Shown here: positions 23,757 through 30,839 of the stretch, in pieces
Numbering within the stretch: position 1 is the stretch's first letter
Layout of the letters: each line of letters begins with the position of its first letter
NCBI GenBank assembly: GCA_934486705.1
Contig: CAKSQS010000023.1
Coordinates: 1-34,755 of the forward strand
DNA from: an uncultured Eubacteriales bacterium
GTDB lineage: Bacteria; Bacillota; Clostridia; Oscillospirales; Acutalibacteraceae
Direction: 5' to 3'
DNA: 34,755 nt
Made by a program: the position numbers and the translations under genes
The notes under the pieces: generated by a model
Seen by the model: the letters and a program-made list of their open reading frames with translations, nothing else
Told to the model about the DNA's origin: nothing
Database searches by the model: none

Positions 23757-23936
23757 AATCCCTCCGTCTTTGCCTACGGCAAATCCACCCACTGACGGTG
23801 GCGGTCTCCTCTGTCACTTCGTGACATCTCCTCACACTGTGAGGAGTCACCCTTTAGGCAAGGGAGGCGTTCGGCTCTCCCTTCTTTTCGGCTTCGCCGA
23901 AACAGAGGGGAGTTGTCAGCAAAGCTGACTGAGGGG
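23757..23936. mobile_element. MITE-like palindromic element
   Basis: About 180 bp made of successive small palindromes: CTTTGCC-TAC-GGCAAA-like, TGTCAC-TTC-GTGACA, TCCTCAC-ACT-GTGAGGA, TCGGC-TTC-GCCGA and GTCAGC-AAA-GCTGAC. The ends are imperfect inverted repeats (AATCCCTCC at the left, GAGGGGTATT at the right). There is no ORF of note. It is related in style and 3' end to the fragment at 18597-18650. It separates the secreted-hydrolase promoter region from the LytTR operon. Confidence 0.6.
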
Positions 23937-23981
23937 TATTTATCTAATATCTAATGTCTAATTCCGCCGCAGCATTTACGA

Positions 23982-24011
23982 TTGTAAAAATTATACCGAA
24001 TAATGTAAAAA
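23982..24011. promoter_or_regulatory. Candidate LytTR-regulator site 2 (direct repeats, 21-bp period)
   Basis: TTGTAAAAA (23982-23990) and ATGTAAAAA (24003-24011) repeat with a 21-bp period, 6 bp upstream of the -35 box of the response-regulator gene. The flanks also match site 1, including ACCGAA between the repeats. The position fits activation of its own promoter. Confidence 0.65.
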
Positions 24012-24017
24012 TCAGCC

Positions 24018-24046
24018 TTGATTTATTCTTCGTCCCCCTGTATTAT
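24018..24046 (+). promoter_or_regulatory. Promoter of the LytTR two-component operon
   Basis: TTGATT (24018-24023) and TATTAT (24041-24046) are 17 nt apart, just downstream of the direct repeats. Confidence 0.7.
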
Positions 24047-24064
24047 TAAAATATACTACAGGGG

Positions 24065-24787
24065 GTGTTTCACATTCTGCGACTTGCAATATTAGACGAC
24101 GACCCTACCGTGCCCGAAAGCATAAAATCGCTTATTGAAACAAAAATTCAAAAAACCTATGAAATAAGCACCTATAATTACGCTTCGGAACTTATGCGCG
24201 GCATAGGGGACGGTACTCGGCTTGACATTCTCATTGCGGACGTCCGCTTAGCTGACGGCGACGGAATTGAGGTTGTAAAACGTCTGCAAAGCGAGAACCG
24301 AAACCTTAAGGTAATATATCTTTCCGGCTTTCCCGACAGCTGCGCCAGAATATTTGAAACCGAACCCTGCTACTACCTGCAAAAGCCCTTGGAATTATCG
24401 CGGCTGGAGGCGGCTTTGAATAAAGCCGAGAATTTAATAGCCGCGGGCAGAAAAACGGTTTTGTTTCAATCGGATACGGGCACTGCCTTAAGGCTGTATG
24501 AATCCGACATACGGTATATTGAAAGCCACGGCAGAAAGCTTACTATCCATATTAAGGACAAAAGCCGTGAGCCGTACGAAATATATAAAAAGCTTGACGA
24601 CGCCGAAAAGCTGCTCGGAAACAGCTTTTGCCGCTGCCACAAGAGCTACCTTGTAAATATGGAAGAGATTATGAAAATAAACGGCAGCAAGGTCTTGCTG
24701 TTTGATAAAACAGAGCTGTTTATAAGCCGCGCACGTACCGAAGAGACCAAACGCAAATTTGCAAAATTTTTGGGAGGTAAACTATGA
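24065..24787 (+). CDS. LytTR-family response regulator (AgrA/VirR type)
   Basis: A 240-residue protein with a receiver domain (about 5-120: D-D-D near the start, phospho-acceptor Asp in I-A-D-V-R-L-A, Ser/Thr region Y-L-S-G-F, Lys in Y-L-Q-K-P) and a LytTR DNA-binding domain (about 140-238: 'D-I-R-Y-I-E-S-H-G-R-K' and 'F-C-R-C-H-K-S-Y-L-V-N'). The usual start is uncertain: GTG 24065 opens the frame but has no well-spaced site, while GGGGG at 24061-24065 would suit a non-standard ATT/CTG near 24074-24077. It overlaps the kinase gene by ATGA. LytTR regulators control virulence-type exoproteins, bacteriocins or quorum sensing. The direct repeats upstream suggest autoregulation and control of 22122-23282. 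Confidence 0.92.
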   Translation: MFHILRLAILDDDPTVPESIKSLIETKIQKTYEISTYNYASELMRGIGDGTRLDILIADVRLADGDGIEVVKRLQSENRNLKVIYLSGFPDSCARIFETEPCYYLQKPLELSRLEAALNKAENLIAAGRKTVLFQSDTGTALRLYESDIRYIESHGRKLTIHIKDKSREPYEIYKKLDDAEKLLGNSFCRCHKSYLVNMEEIMKINGSKVLLFDKTELFISRARTEETKRKFAKFLGGKL

Positions 24788-26064
24788 GCATTATTACAGA
24801 GGAGCTCTGCCACGCGCTTGAGCTTATAATAACGGCAAGCTTTTTTTGCCGAATATTATCGCCGCGAATAAAGCCGATATATACATATTTTTTCTGGCTT
24901 GCCGATATTGCCGTAACAACCGCAATCACATTTCCCTACCGCGGGGTTTCCGTTCAGCGCGGGCCTATTGTAATAACGGGCATTCTTATAGGCGTGCTTG
25001 CGGTCTACCGTGATAAATGGTATAAAAAGCTGCTCGGGCTTGTGCAAATGCTGGCGCTTGTATTTTTAAGCGAGCTGCTTTGCCTTTTTACATATCGGCT
25101 TATGAGCGGCTCATGGACCATCAGCTATAATTCGGTGGAGCGTCAGCTCTGCTCGATATTGTTAGTCGTCTTTTATTCGTTTTTTGCGGCGGTGGCAATA
25201 GGAATTAACAAAAAGACCGATTTTAAGGGCTTTAAATGGATATTTATAACCCAGCTTTTGCTGACGGTATCGCAAACCGTTTATCTCTACATTATATATA
25301 CGGCAAACAAAAATCTTTCCGATAACGCCCTGTTTTTGCTTATGGCGGCTGCAATAACCCCCGCGGTTCTGGTTAATTTGTTTTTAACAAACGCTATTGA
25401 TATTTCGGCAAAAATAGAAATTAAAAAGCGCGAGCTGGAATTTGCCGAGAGTATGAACCGTAGGGAATACACCTATTACCTTACCGCCATTGAAAACGAA
25501 CAAAAGCTATCCGAGCTGCGGCACGATATGTCAAATATGCTCCAGACCGCCCTTGCCCTCAGCGAAAGCGGCGAAACGGATAAGGGCAAACAGCTGCTGA
25601 ACGAATTTAACAGCATTAAAAAATCGGCTGAAACGGTTAAATACTGCGATAACGCTATTTTCAATATAGTGCTGGCAGTTAAAAGAAAAGAATTTGAGGA
25701 AGAGGGCATTTCCTGCCGTTTCACAATCGATTCCCTGCTTAATAAAATACCGCTTACCGATATGGAAGCGTCAAGCGTTCTTTCAAATTTGCTCGATAAC
25801 GCCGAGCGCGCCGCGCTTGAAAGCGAGAAAAAGGAAATTACACTCTTAGCGGGCGAAATGCAGGGCTATTTGGTAATACGCTGCGAAAACAGCTGCTCCG
25901 AGAAAACCGAAAACGGCGTTTTCGGAAAGACCGACAAAAAGGAAAAGCATCTCCACGGCTTCGGCGTCGGCATTATTCGGCGTATTGTAAGCTCCCACGG
26001 CGGAGAGCTTGTGGGCGAAAAAAACGGCGACCGCGTTACCGTCACCGCCACATTCCAGCTGTAA
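24784..26064 (+). CDS. GHKL sensor histidine kinase (AgrC type)
   Basis: A 426-residue membrane kinase. The N-terminal half (about 1-205) has roughly six TM segments. A helical linker leads to the phosphorylation site His in L-R-H-D-M-S-N-M-L-Q, then the GHKL ATPase with N-box L-L-D-N-A-E-R-A and the G-box region H-G-F-G-V-G-I-I. This is the AgrC/ComD-like class that usually senses peptides. No precursor peptide or AgrB-like processing protease is seen nearby, so the signal is unknown. It starts at the ATGA overlap after the regulator with an AGGTAAACT leader and ends just before a strong hairpin terminator. Confidence 0.92.
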   Translation: MSIITEELCHALELIITASFFCRILSPRIKPIYTYFFWLADIAVTTAITFPYRGVSVQRGPIVITGILIGVLAVYRDKWYKKLLGLVQMLALVFLSELLCLFTYRLMSGSWTISYNSVERQLCSILLVVFYSFFAAVAIGINKKTDFKGFKWIFITQLLLTVSQTVYLYIIYTANKNLSDNALFLLMAAAITPAVLVNLFLTNAIDISAKIEIKKRELEFAESMNRREYTYYLTAIENEQKLSELRHDMSNMLQTALALSESGETDKGKQLLNEFNSIKKSAETVKYCDNAIFNIVLAVKRKEFEEEGISCRFTIDSLLNKIPLTDMEASSVLSNLLDNAERAALESEKKEITLLAGEMQGYLVIRCENSCSEKTENGVFGKTDKKEKHLHGFGVGIIRRIVSSHGGELVGEKNGDRVTVTATFQL

Positions 26065-26090
26065 AGCCTGATTCTAACAGAATATATTTC

Positions 26091-26136
26091 AACCCCCGCC
26101 GCTGCTTTGGCATAAATCAAAGCAGCGGCGGGGGTT
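26091..26136 (+). terminator. Strong hairpin after the two-component operon
   Basis: A perfect 19-bp inverted repeat (AACCCCCGCCGCTGCTTTG and its complement) with an 8-nt loop lies 26 nt after the kinase stop. The U-tract is short, but the stem is very GC-rich. It also lies between convergent genes. Confidence 0.75.
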
Positions 26137-26153
26137 TATGCAATAATTGAAAT

Positions 26154-26426
26154 TCAGTGCTTCCCGCGCCTGCCGAATATCATGCTGTAAAAGCTCTCAA
26201 CATTGCGCGGATTGATAAACGGCAGCAGACAAAGGCGATGACAGGTCAATTGCCTGCGCCAATAGGAATATTCCACCGGAGAATCGGCATTCTTCATCTC
26301 GTTAAGAATATAGCGGCTCTCTATATAGTGCGAAACAAAAAAATCGATAATCTTTATTATTAAAATCAACAAAAACGGTATTGCCAATATCAATAACGTT
26401 ACATACTCCGAGTCTTTTATTCTCAT
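26154..26426 (-). CDS. Small single-pass membrane protein of unknown function
   Basis: A 90-residue protein with one TM segment (about 8-30, rich in Ile/Leu) and a basic cytoplasmic or external tail with two cysteines (C-H-R-L-C) and several aromatic residues. I do not recognise a family. An AAGGAA element lies 10 nt upstream of the ATG. It has a clear promoter whose spacer is occupied by a perfect 10-bp inverted repeat, and it is divergent from the small XRE regulator. This suggests a repressor-controlled membrane effector, as in small toxin-like or stress genes, but that is inference. Confidence 0.65.
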   Translation of the reverse strand: MRIKDSEYVTLLILAIPFLLILIIKIIDFFVSHYIESRYILNEMKNADSPVEYSYWRRQLTCHRLCLLPFINPRNVESFYSMIFGRRGKH

Positions 26427-26464
26427 TTTTATACATTTCCTTTGCTATGTGAATACCTACTGTT

Positions 26465-26493
26465 ATTTTAGCGGATTTTCCGCTAAAAGTCAA
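26465..26493 (-). promoter_or_regulatory. Promoter of the 90-residue protein with embedded operator
   Basis: On the minus strand TTGACT (26488-26493) and TAAAAT (26465-26470) are 17 nt apart. The perfect inverted repeat TTTTAGCGGA-N3-TCCGCTAAAA (26466-26488) fills the spacer, so a bound protein would exclude RNA polymerase. A half-site TAGCGA follows at 26494. Confidence 0.7.
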
Positions 26494-26569
26494 TAGCGAA
26501 TTATTTTCTAAAATATAATAAAACTATTATAAAAGAAAATGTATTCGGTCACCGTAACGGAGGTATAAT

Positions 26570-26788
26570 ATGCCGCTTTATCCGAGAATCAGAGATCTTA
26601 GAGAGGACAACGACATAACCCAAACCCAAATGGGTAAAATTCTTTCATGCAGTCAGAGAGTATACAGCAATTACGAGCGCGGGGAAATTGATATTCCCAC
26701 CTATACGCTTATTAAAATCGCCGATTTTTATAATGTTTCGGTTGACTATCTTTTAAACCGAACGGGCAACCCGCAAATGAATGTCTAA
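26570..26788 (+). CDS. Small XRE/Cro-CI type HTH regulator
   Basis: A 72-residue protein that is essentially one HTH domain (residues 5-62: 'I-R-D-L-R-E-D-N-D-I-T-Q-T-Q-M-G-K-I-L', recognition helix 'S-Q-R-V-Y-S-N-Y-E-R-G', 'L-I-K-I-A-D-F-Y-N-V-S-V-D-Y-L-L'). Such stand-alone Cro-like proteins act as dimeric repressors. The GGAGG site fits ATG 26570. A TATAAT at 26514-26519 could serve as its -10. The divergent promoter of the 90-residue membrane protein carries a palindrome that is a good operator candidate. Its end overlaps the HD-domain gene tail to tail by 4 bp. Confidence 0.9.
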   Translation: MPLYPRIRDLREDNDITQTQMGKILSCSQRVYSNYERGEIDIPTYTLIKIADFYNVSVDYLLNRTGNPQMNV

Positions 26789-27285
26789 TTTTCCTTTTCG
26801 CGTATACGCTCGAACGCCTCTCTTATTTGCCTGTTTTTATACGGCTTATCGGCGAATATCTCATAAACCGAGCAGCCCTTATCCACAAGGCAGACCAAAA
26901 GGCTTTCTTTATACGCGGGCGGAGTGAGTGTCAGCGGAAACATATGCTTTTTAATAATATCCCGCTCCCTGTCGCTTAAATCAAAGTCCTCCTCGGCATT
27001 TTTAAGCGCAGCCCCGGGGTGATACCTGCCGTGCATAGGTCTGTTTTTATCGGGAATGTGCCAATCGTAAAGAAAATAATCATGCAAAAGCGCGCCGCGC
27101 ACAAGCTCGGATTCATGCTTTTTAAGCGGCTTAAAGCGCTCTGCCAGGCGGTAGCAGTAGTATGCCACGGCAATGCAGTGCAAAAGGCACGGGGTACTCC
27201 CGTGCTGAATAAAAAGCGCTGTTTTTGAAAGCCGCGAATGCGCCGCGGCGGCGGTAATAATATTTATAAATTTCATATTGCCCAT
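26785..27285 (-). CDS. HD-domain phosphohydrolase
   Basis: A 166-residue HD-superfamily protein. The metal-binding set is visible as H-C-I-A-V-A-Y-Y (first His), L-L-H-D-Y (HD pair) and H-G-R-Y-H-P-G, followed by a conserved D in V-D-K-G. The family hydrolyses phosphate esters of nucleotides or other small molecules; close relatives are usually annotated only as HD-domain or phosphohydrolase proteins. The N-terminus is short and hydrophobic but not a clear signal peptide. The first ATG (27285) begins only 6 nt after the -10 box, so the mRNA may be leaderless; an ATG at 27276 is the alternative. It is convergent with the XRE gene. Confidence 0.85.
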   Translation of the reverse strand: MGNMKFINIITAAAAHSRLSKTALFIQHGSTPCLLHCIAVAYYCYRLAERFKPLKKHESELVRGALLHDYFLYDWHIPDKNRPMHGRYHPGAALKNAEEDFDLSDRERDIIKKHMFPLTLTPPAYKESLLVCLVDKGCSVYEIFADKPYKNRQIREAFERIREKEN

Positions 27286-27291
27286 ACTGAT

Positions 27292-27319
27292 ATTATACCG
27301 CCGCTTATCGCATTGTCAA
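27292..27319 (-). promoter_or_regulatory. Promoter of the HD-domain gene
   Basis: On the minus strand a perfect TTGACA (27314-27319) and perfect TATAAT (27292-27297) are 16 nt apart. The start codon follows the -10 by 6 nt. Confidence 0.75.
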
Positions 27320-27325
27320 TAAGCT

Positions 27326-28039
27326 TTATTCCAAAATTTCGCCGTCGGTGGAAATTGTAACCACCTGCCACGGAATAAACTTTCCGCTGTTTTGCAGGGC
27401 GGCTTTTGCGGCAGCCTCAAGCCCGCCGCAGCAGGGCACTTCCATTCTTACCACCGTAACGCTCTTAATATCGTTATTCGCAATTATTTCGGTCAGCTTT
27501 TCGGAATAATCCACTCCGTCAAGCTTGGGGCAGCCCACAAGGGTTATGTGTCCCTTTATAAATTTTTCGTGGAACGCGGCATAAGCGTATGCCGTGCAGT
27601 CCGCAGCGATAAGCAGCTTAGCGCCGTTAAAATACGGTGCGTTTACGGGCACTAATTTTATCTGCACGGGCCACTGTGAAAGTCGGCTCTCGGCGTATTC
27701 TGCGCCCTGCCCTGCCTTTTCTGCGGTTTTCGCTTGTTCCGAGTGCTTTATGCTTCGGCTCGCCGTTCCGGGACATCCGCACGGCAGCGGGGCTTTTTCC
27801 TTTTTTGCCTTGCTTGCCGCAACCGCCGCCTCGTCATAAGCCGCCGCCTCGCGCTCAACAAAGGTTATGGCGCCCGTGGGGCAGGCGGGCAGGCAATCAC
27901 CCAAGCCGTCGCAGTAGTCGTCACGCAAAAGCTTTGCCTTGCCGTTCACCATGCCTATTGCGCCCTCGTGGCAGGCGTTTGCGCACGCGCCGCAGCCGTT
28001 GCACTTTTCTTCATCTATGCTTATAATTTTTCTTATCAT
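27326..28039 (-). CDS. Ferredoxin-like 4Fe-4S protein
   Basis: A 237-residue cytoplasmic iron-sulfur protein. An N-terminal bacterial ferredoxin-like domain has C-x-G-C-G-A-C-x-x-x-C-H (about 14-25) and a second set C-D-G-L-G-D-C-L-P-A-C-P (about 43-54). A linker with P-C-G-C-P-G-T and a C-terminal domain (about 130-237) with further cysteines (A-D-C-T-A-Y, V-G-C-P-K-L-D, V-P-C-C-G-G-L) follow. Such proteins are common in anaerobes and are often found near Crp/Fnr regulators; the electron partner is not known. The GGGAGG site fixes the ATG at 28039. A GTTGT-N4-ACAAC dyad centred at about -41.5 could bind an FNR-type activator. Confidence 0.88.
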   Translation of the reverse strand: MIRKIISIDEEKCNGCGACANACHEGAIGMVNGKAKLLRDDYCDGLGDCLPACPTGAITFVEREAAAYDEAAVAASKAKKEKAPLPCGCPGTASRSIKHSEQAKTAEKAGQGAEYAESRLSQWPVQIKLVPVNAPYFNGAKLLIAADCTAYAYAAFHEKFIKGHITLVGCPKLDGVDYSEKLTEIIANNDIKSVTVVRMEVPCCGGLEAAAKAALQNSGKFIPWQVVTISTDGEILE

Positions 28040-28067
28040 TTTTTATTACCTCCCTTGGTATGGCTAT

Positions 28068-28109
28068 ATTATATCAGCCTTATTGGGAGAGGTATGTTGT
28101 TATTACAAC
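28068..28109 (-). promoter_or_regulatory. Promoter with FNR-like dyad for the ferredoxin gene
   Basis: On the minus strand the -10 is TATAAT (28068-28073) with no good -35 at 17 nt. The dyad GTTGT-TATT-ACAAC (28096-28109) is centred near -41.5, where class II Crp/Fnr activators sit. Confidence 0.45.
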
Positions 28110-28134
28110 GAAATTTAAAAATTTTTCAAAAAAT

Positions 28135-28977
28135 CTAAAACCACTTTTTTCTTTTAAAATACCATATGAGAAAAATTACCGTTGCTATGCTTACGGCTAT
28201 AACCGCCAAATAACCGAACCGCCAATGAATTTCGGGCATAGAGGTAAAGTTCATACCGTACCACCCCACAAGCAGTGTGAGCGGCAGAAAAATAACCGTA
28301 ACAACGGTAAAAAGCTTCATAAGCTCGTTTTGTTTTATTTCAAGCTGCGATTGATATGCCTCGCGCATACGGTCGACTATTTCCTGTAAACTGCAAACCT
28401 CGTTGTAATATCTTTCGCAGCGTGTGCCAAGCACCGTAAGCAGCCGCACCGCAGCGTCCGATAAAAGCCCGTTATCGTTTGTGCAAATATCGTCAAATAT
28501 TCCCGAAAGCTGCCCGTAATACCGTTTAAGCCGCAAAAGTTCTTTCCGCCGCGCGGTTATTACCTCGTCCGTCGAAATATCGCCCTCGCTCATTATGGCT
28601 TCTTCTTCATCGTTGAGTTCCTCTTCAATTCGGTCAAGGTTAGCTCCGTCCCCTTTTAAAAGCTTTGAAAAAAATTCATAAAGCAGCCTGTCGTTCGGGG
28701 TATTCTCCGTATCCTGCCGCTGCATTATATCGGCAACCCGCCGCGCGGACATATCGTCCTCGCAAAAGAAAAACAGATCCTCCTTATCAAGATAAACCAT
28801 AATTTTTTCTTCGGCGCTTTCAGGCGCGGTTTTATCGAAAAAATCAAAGGCTATAAGGTCAAAGCCCGAAAGACCTTCAAAGCTTTCGCTTTCGCAGCCG
28901 TTTATATAATCAAATGCCTGTGCATTCATATACGGCGCTGCTTGCGAGATATTTTCAAACTTGAAAACCTTATACAT
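28135..28977 (-). CDS. CorA-family divalent metal transporter
   Basis: A 280-residue protein with a long acidic cytoplasmic N-terminal domain, a long helical region (about 150-215) and two C-terminal TM segments. The signature Y-G-M-N-F precedes the last loop, as in CorA Mg2+/Co2+/Zn2+ channels; the chain ends K-R-K-K-W-F. It is shorter than typical CorA (about 315) but within range for Firmicute members. I place the start at ATG 28977 after AAGGAG; a GTG at 28989 overlaps that site. It overlaps the end of the PucR regulator gene by a few bases, so both are translated from one mRNA. The metal is most likely Mg2+. Confidence 0.9.
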   Translation of the reverse strand: MYKVFKFENISQAAPYMNAQAFDYINGCESESFEGLSGFDLIAFDFFDKTAPESAEEKIMVYLDKEDLFFFCEDDMSARRVADIMQRQDTENTPNDRLLYEFFSKLLKGDGANLDRIEEELNDEEEAIMSEGDISTDEVITARRKELLRLKRYYGQLSGIFDDICTNDNGLLSDAAVRLLTVLGTRCERYYNEVCSLQEIVDRMREAYQSQLEIKQNELMKLFTVVTVIFLPLTLLVGWYGMNFTSMPEIHWRFGYLAVIAVSIATVIFLIWYFKRKKWF

Positions 28978-30139
28978 TTTTATTTTCACTCCTTATAAAC
29001 ATTTCATCATTTCCCGTCTTTATAAGCTCTAACGCCGCTTGTAAAAGATATGCGGTGCATAAATCGGGGTTATCCGTGTCTATCCCGAAAAATTCTTTTA
29101 TCCGCCTGATTCGGTAAAGCACGGTGTTTCTGTGGGTGTAAAGCCTCTCACAGGTGTCCTTTAGCGAATGGCGGCAACAGAGATATGTATATAACGTAAG
29201 GCAAAGCTCACCCGCACTTTCCTTATCGTGCTCCGCCATTTTTTTAACGTCCGTATCAAAAACCGTGCCCTTTTCCGCAGCGGCGCGCAGGGTTAACAGC
29301 AGCGTGTAATCCTCGGCAAAAGCCAATGCGCCGCCCTTACCCTTTCCGTTTAGGTAATCAAGCGTTGCTGCCGCCGCAGGGTACAGCCGAGCCGCCGAAA
29401 ATATTCCTTGCAATTTTTCGGATACCGCCGCCGTTGCTCCGTTTTGCCCCGCCAATTCGGCAAGCCGCAGCATACTGTGGTCACCGTGCAGAAACATCAC
29501 GGCTTTTCCCTTATATATAAACGGGTGCGATGCGTGAAATTCATTTTTCAGCTGCGTTTGCAAAAACGCAGCCGCGGCGGGTGTGCAGCGCTGCAAATCG
29601 ATAAGCGCAAATCTTTCGGGATGAAAGTTTGAAAGATAGGTTGCCGAGGCGCTTATTTTAAAATGCTCTTCATCGGAAAACTCGCCATCGAAAAGCGCCG
29701 CCAATATTTCCTCCGCCGTTCCCGCAAAGCTCTGCCACCGCTCAAAAAACAGCTGTTTCGATACCAGCGCCGCCGTAAAATTCAGCGTTTCGGTATCGCA
29801 TGGCATATCAGCCGCCGAAATCAGTATCATATACCCTAAAACCGTATCGCCGTTTTCAAGCCTTAAAACGCGGTATTCTTTATTGCCCATACCCACGGTG
29901 AAATCTTTTTCTCCGCTGTGCGCCGAAATAGCGGCGCAGGTATCGAGAGATAACTCGCCGTGGCTCACCGCAGTGCGATAGGCGGGGTCGTTGTAATCAC
30001 TCACAGCACAGCTTGCCGCAATATGAAACGCGTCGTCAACAATAACCGCAGGACACTCCACAGCCCCGCTTATAGCCTTTACAAGCCCCGAAAGCGTGTT
30101 TTCGGTCAAAAACACATTTAAAAGCTCGTCCTTTATCAT
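28970..30139 (-). CDS. PucR/CdaR-type transcriptional regulator
   Basis: A 389-residue regulator with a sensory N-terminal region (about 1-270, GAF/PucR-like, with no membrane segment) and the C-terminal PucR HTH (about 320-380), recognisable from 'L-x-x-Y-L-C-C-R-H-S-L-K-D-T-C-E-R-L-Y-T-H-R-N-T-V-L-Y-R-I-R-R-I-K'. The family regulates purine catabolism, sugar-diacid use and other pathways. It has its own near-perfect promoter (30182-30210) and is followed, with overlap, by corA. Whether it regulates magnesium or another ligand is unclear. Confidence 0.9.
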   Translation of the reverse strand: MIKDELLNVFLTENTLSGLVKAISGAVECPAVIVDDAFHIAASCAVSDYNDPAYRTAVSHGELSLDTCAAISAHSGEKDFTVGMGNKEYRVLRLENGDTVLGYMILISAADMPCDTETLNFTAALVSKQLFFERWQSFAGTAEEILAALFDGEFSDEEHFKISASATYLSNFHPERFALIDLQRCTPAAAAFLQTQLKNEFHASHPFIYKGKAVMFLHGDHSMLRLAELAGQNGATAAVSEKLQGIFSAARLYPAAAATLDYLNGKGKGGALAFAEDYTLLLTLRAAAEKGTVFDTDVKKMAEHDKESAGELCLTLYTYLCCRHSLKDTCERLYTHRNTVLYRIRRIKEFFGIDTDNPDLCTAYLLQAALELIKTGNDEMFIRSENKNV

Positions 30140-30181
30140 AAAATCAACTCCTGTGCTGCAAGCACAATCGAATATAGTTTA

Positions 30182-30210
30182 ATTATACCGTCGGATTATT
30201 GAAAAATCAA
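30182..30210 (-). promoter_or_regulatory. Promoter of the PucR-corA operon
   Basis: On the minus strand TTGATT (30205-30210) and TATAAT (30182-30187) are 17 nt apart, about 43 nt upstream of the ATG. Confidence 0.75.
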
Positions 30211-30333
30211 GCCTTTTGCGTATAATAATAAACGTAAAAAGAAATAAGAAAGCGATGACACCGATGTGTTACGAAAAAAATATAAAAGCTTAAATTTGAG
30301 AAACAATAATAAAAATATTCGGAGGTATGACTT

Positions 30334-30786
30334 ATGTTTGAAATGAGACCTTATGCTAAAAGAAATAATTCCCTTTACAATCCTTTCCGCGATATGGATG
30401 AATTTGAGAAGAAGTTCTTCTCTTCCCCGTTCGGATTTTTTAATACCGATATGCTTGACGAGTTCAAGACCGATATTAAGGACGAGGGTGACCGCTATGA
30501 GTTGGAAGCCGATTTGCCGGGCTTTGATAAAAAGGATATTCACCTTGACGTAAACGGCGATATGCTCACCGTAAGCGCCGAAAGACATTCGGAACACGAG
30601 GAAAAGGATAAGAAAAATAAGTACGTTCGCTGCGAGCGTTCTTACGGCTCTTACAGCCGCAGTTTTGATTTAAGCGGTGTTAAAGCCGAGGAAATTAAGG
30701 CAAAATACGAAAACGGCGTGTTAAAGCTGACAATGCCCAAGAAAGAAAAAACTCTTCCCGAGGCACGTCACCTTGAAATTGAATAA
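30334..30786 (+). CDS. Small heat-shock protein (Hsp20 / alpha-crystallin family)
   Basis: A 150-residue chaperone. The N-terminal arm (about 1-45) precedes an alpha-crystallin domain (about 45-135) with 'E-L-E-A-D-L-P-G-F-D-K-K-D-I' and 'L-K-A... F-D-L-S-G-V-K-A-E-E-I-K-A-K-Y-E-N-G-V-L-K-L-T-M-P-K' strands, and a short I-E tail. It is an ATP-independent holdase of the cytoplasm. A GGAGG site precedes the ATG. I looked for CIRCE or CtsR operators in the 190-nt upstream region and found none. A clear terminator follows. Confidence 0.96.
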   Translation: MFEMRPYAKRNNSLYNPFRDMDEFEKKFFSSPFGFFNTDMLDEFKTDIKDEGDRYELEADLPGFDKKDIHLDVNGDMLTVSAERHSEHEEKDKKNKYVRCERSYGSYSRSFDLSGVKAEEIKAKYENGVLKLTMPKKEKTLPEARHLEIE

Positions 30787-30805
30787 GCTCTAAAAAAGCA
30801 ATTCA

Positions 30806-30837
30806 CCCCTGCCGGGCAACAGTCCGGCAGGGGTTTT
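30806..30837 (+). terminator. Rho-independent terminator after hsp20
   Basis: CCCCTGCCGG-N8-CCGGCAGGGG followed by TTTT, 20 nt after the stop. Confidence 0.9.
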
Positions 30838-30839
30838 AG

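Noticed and set aside
23757..23936. CRISPR array
   Set aside because: The palindromes differ in sequence and have no regular spacers.
30196..30333. CIRCE or CtsR operator upstream of hsp20
   Set aside because: Neither the CIRCE inverted repeat nor the CtsR direct heptamers are present.
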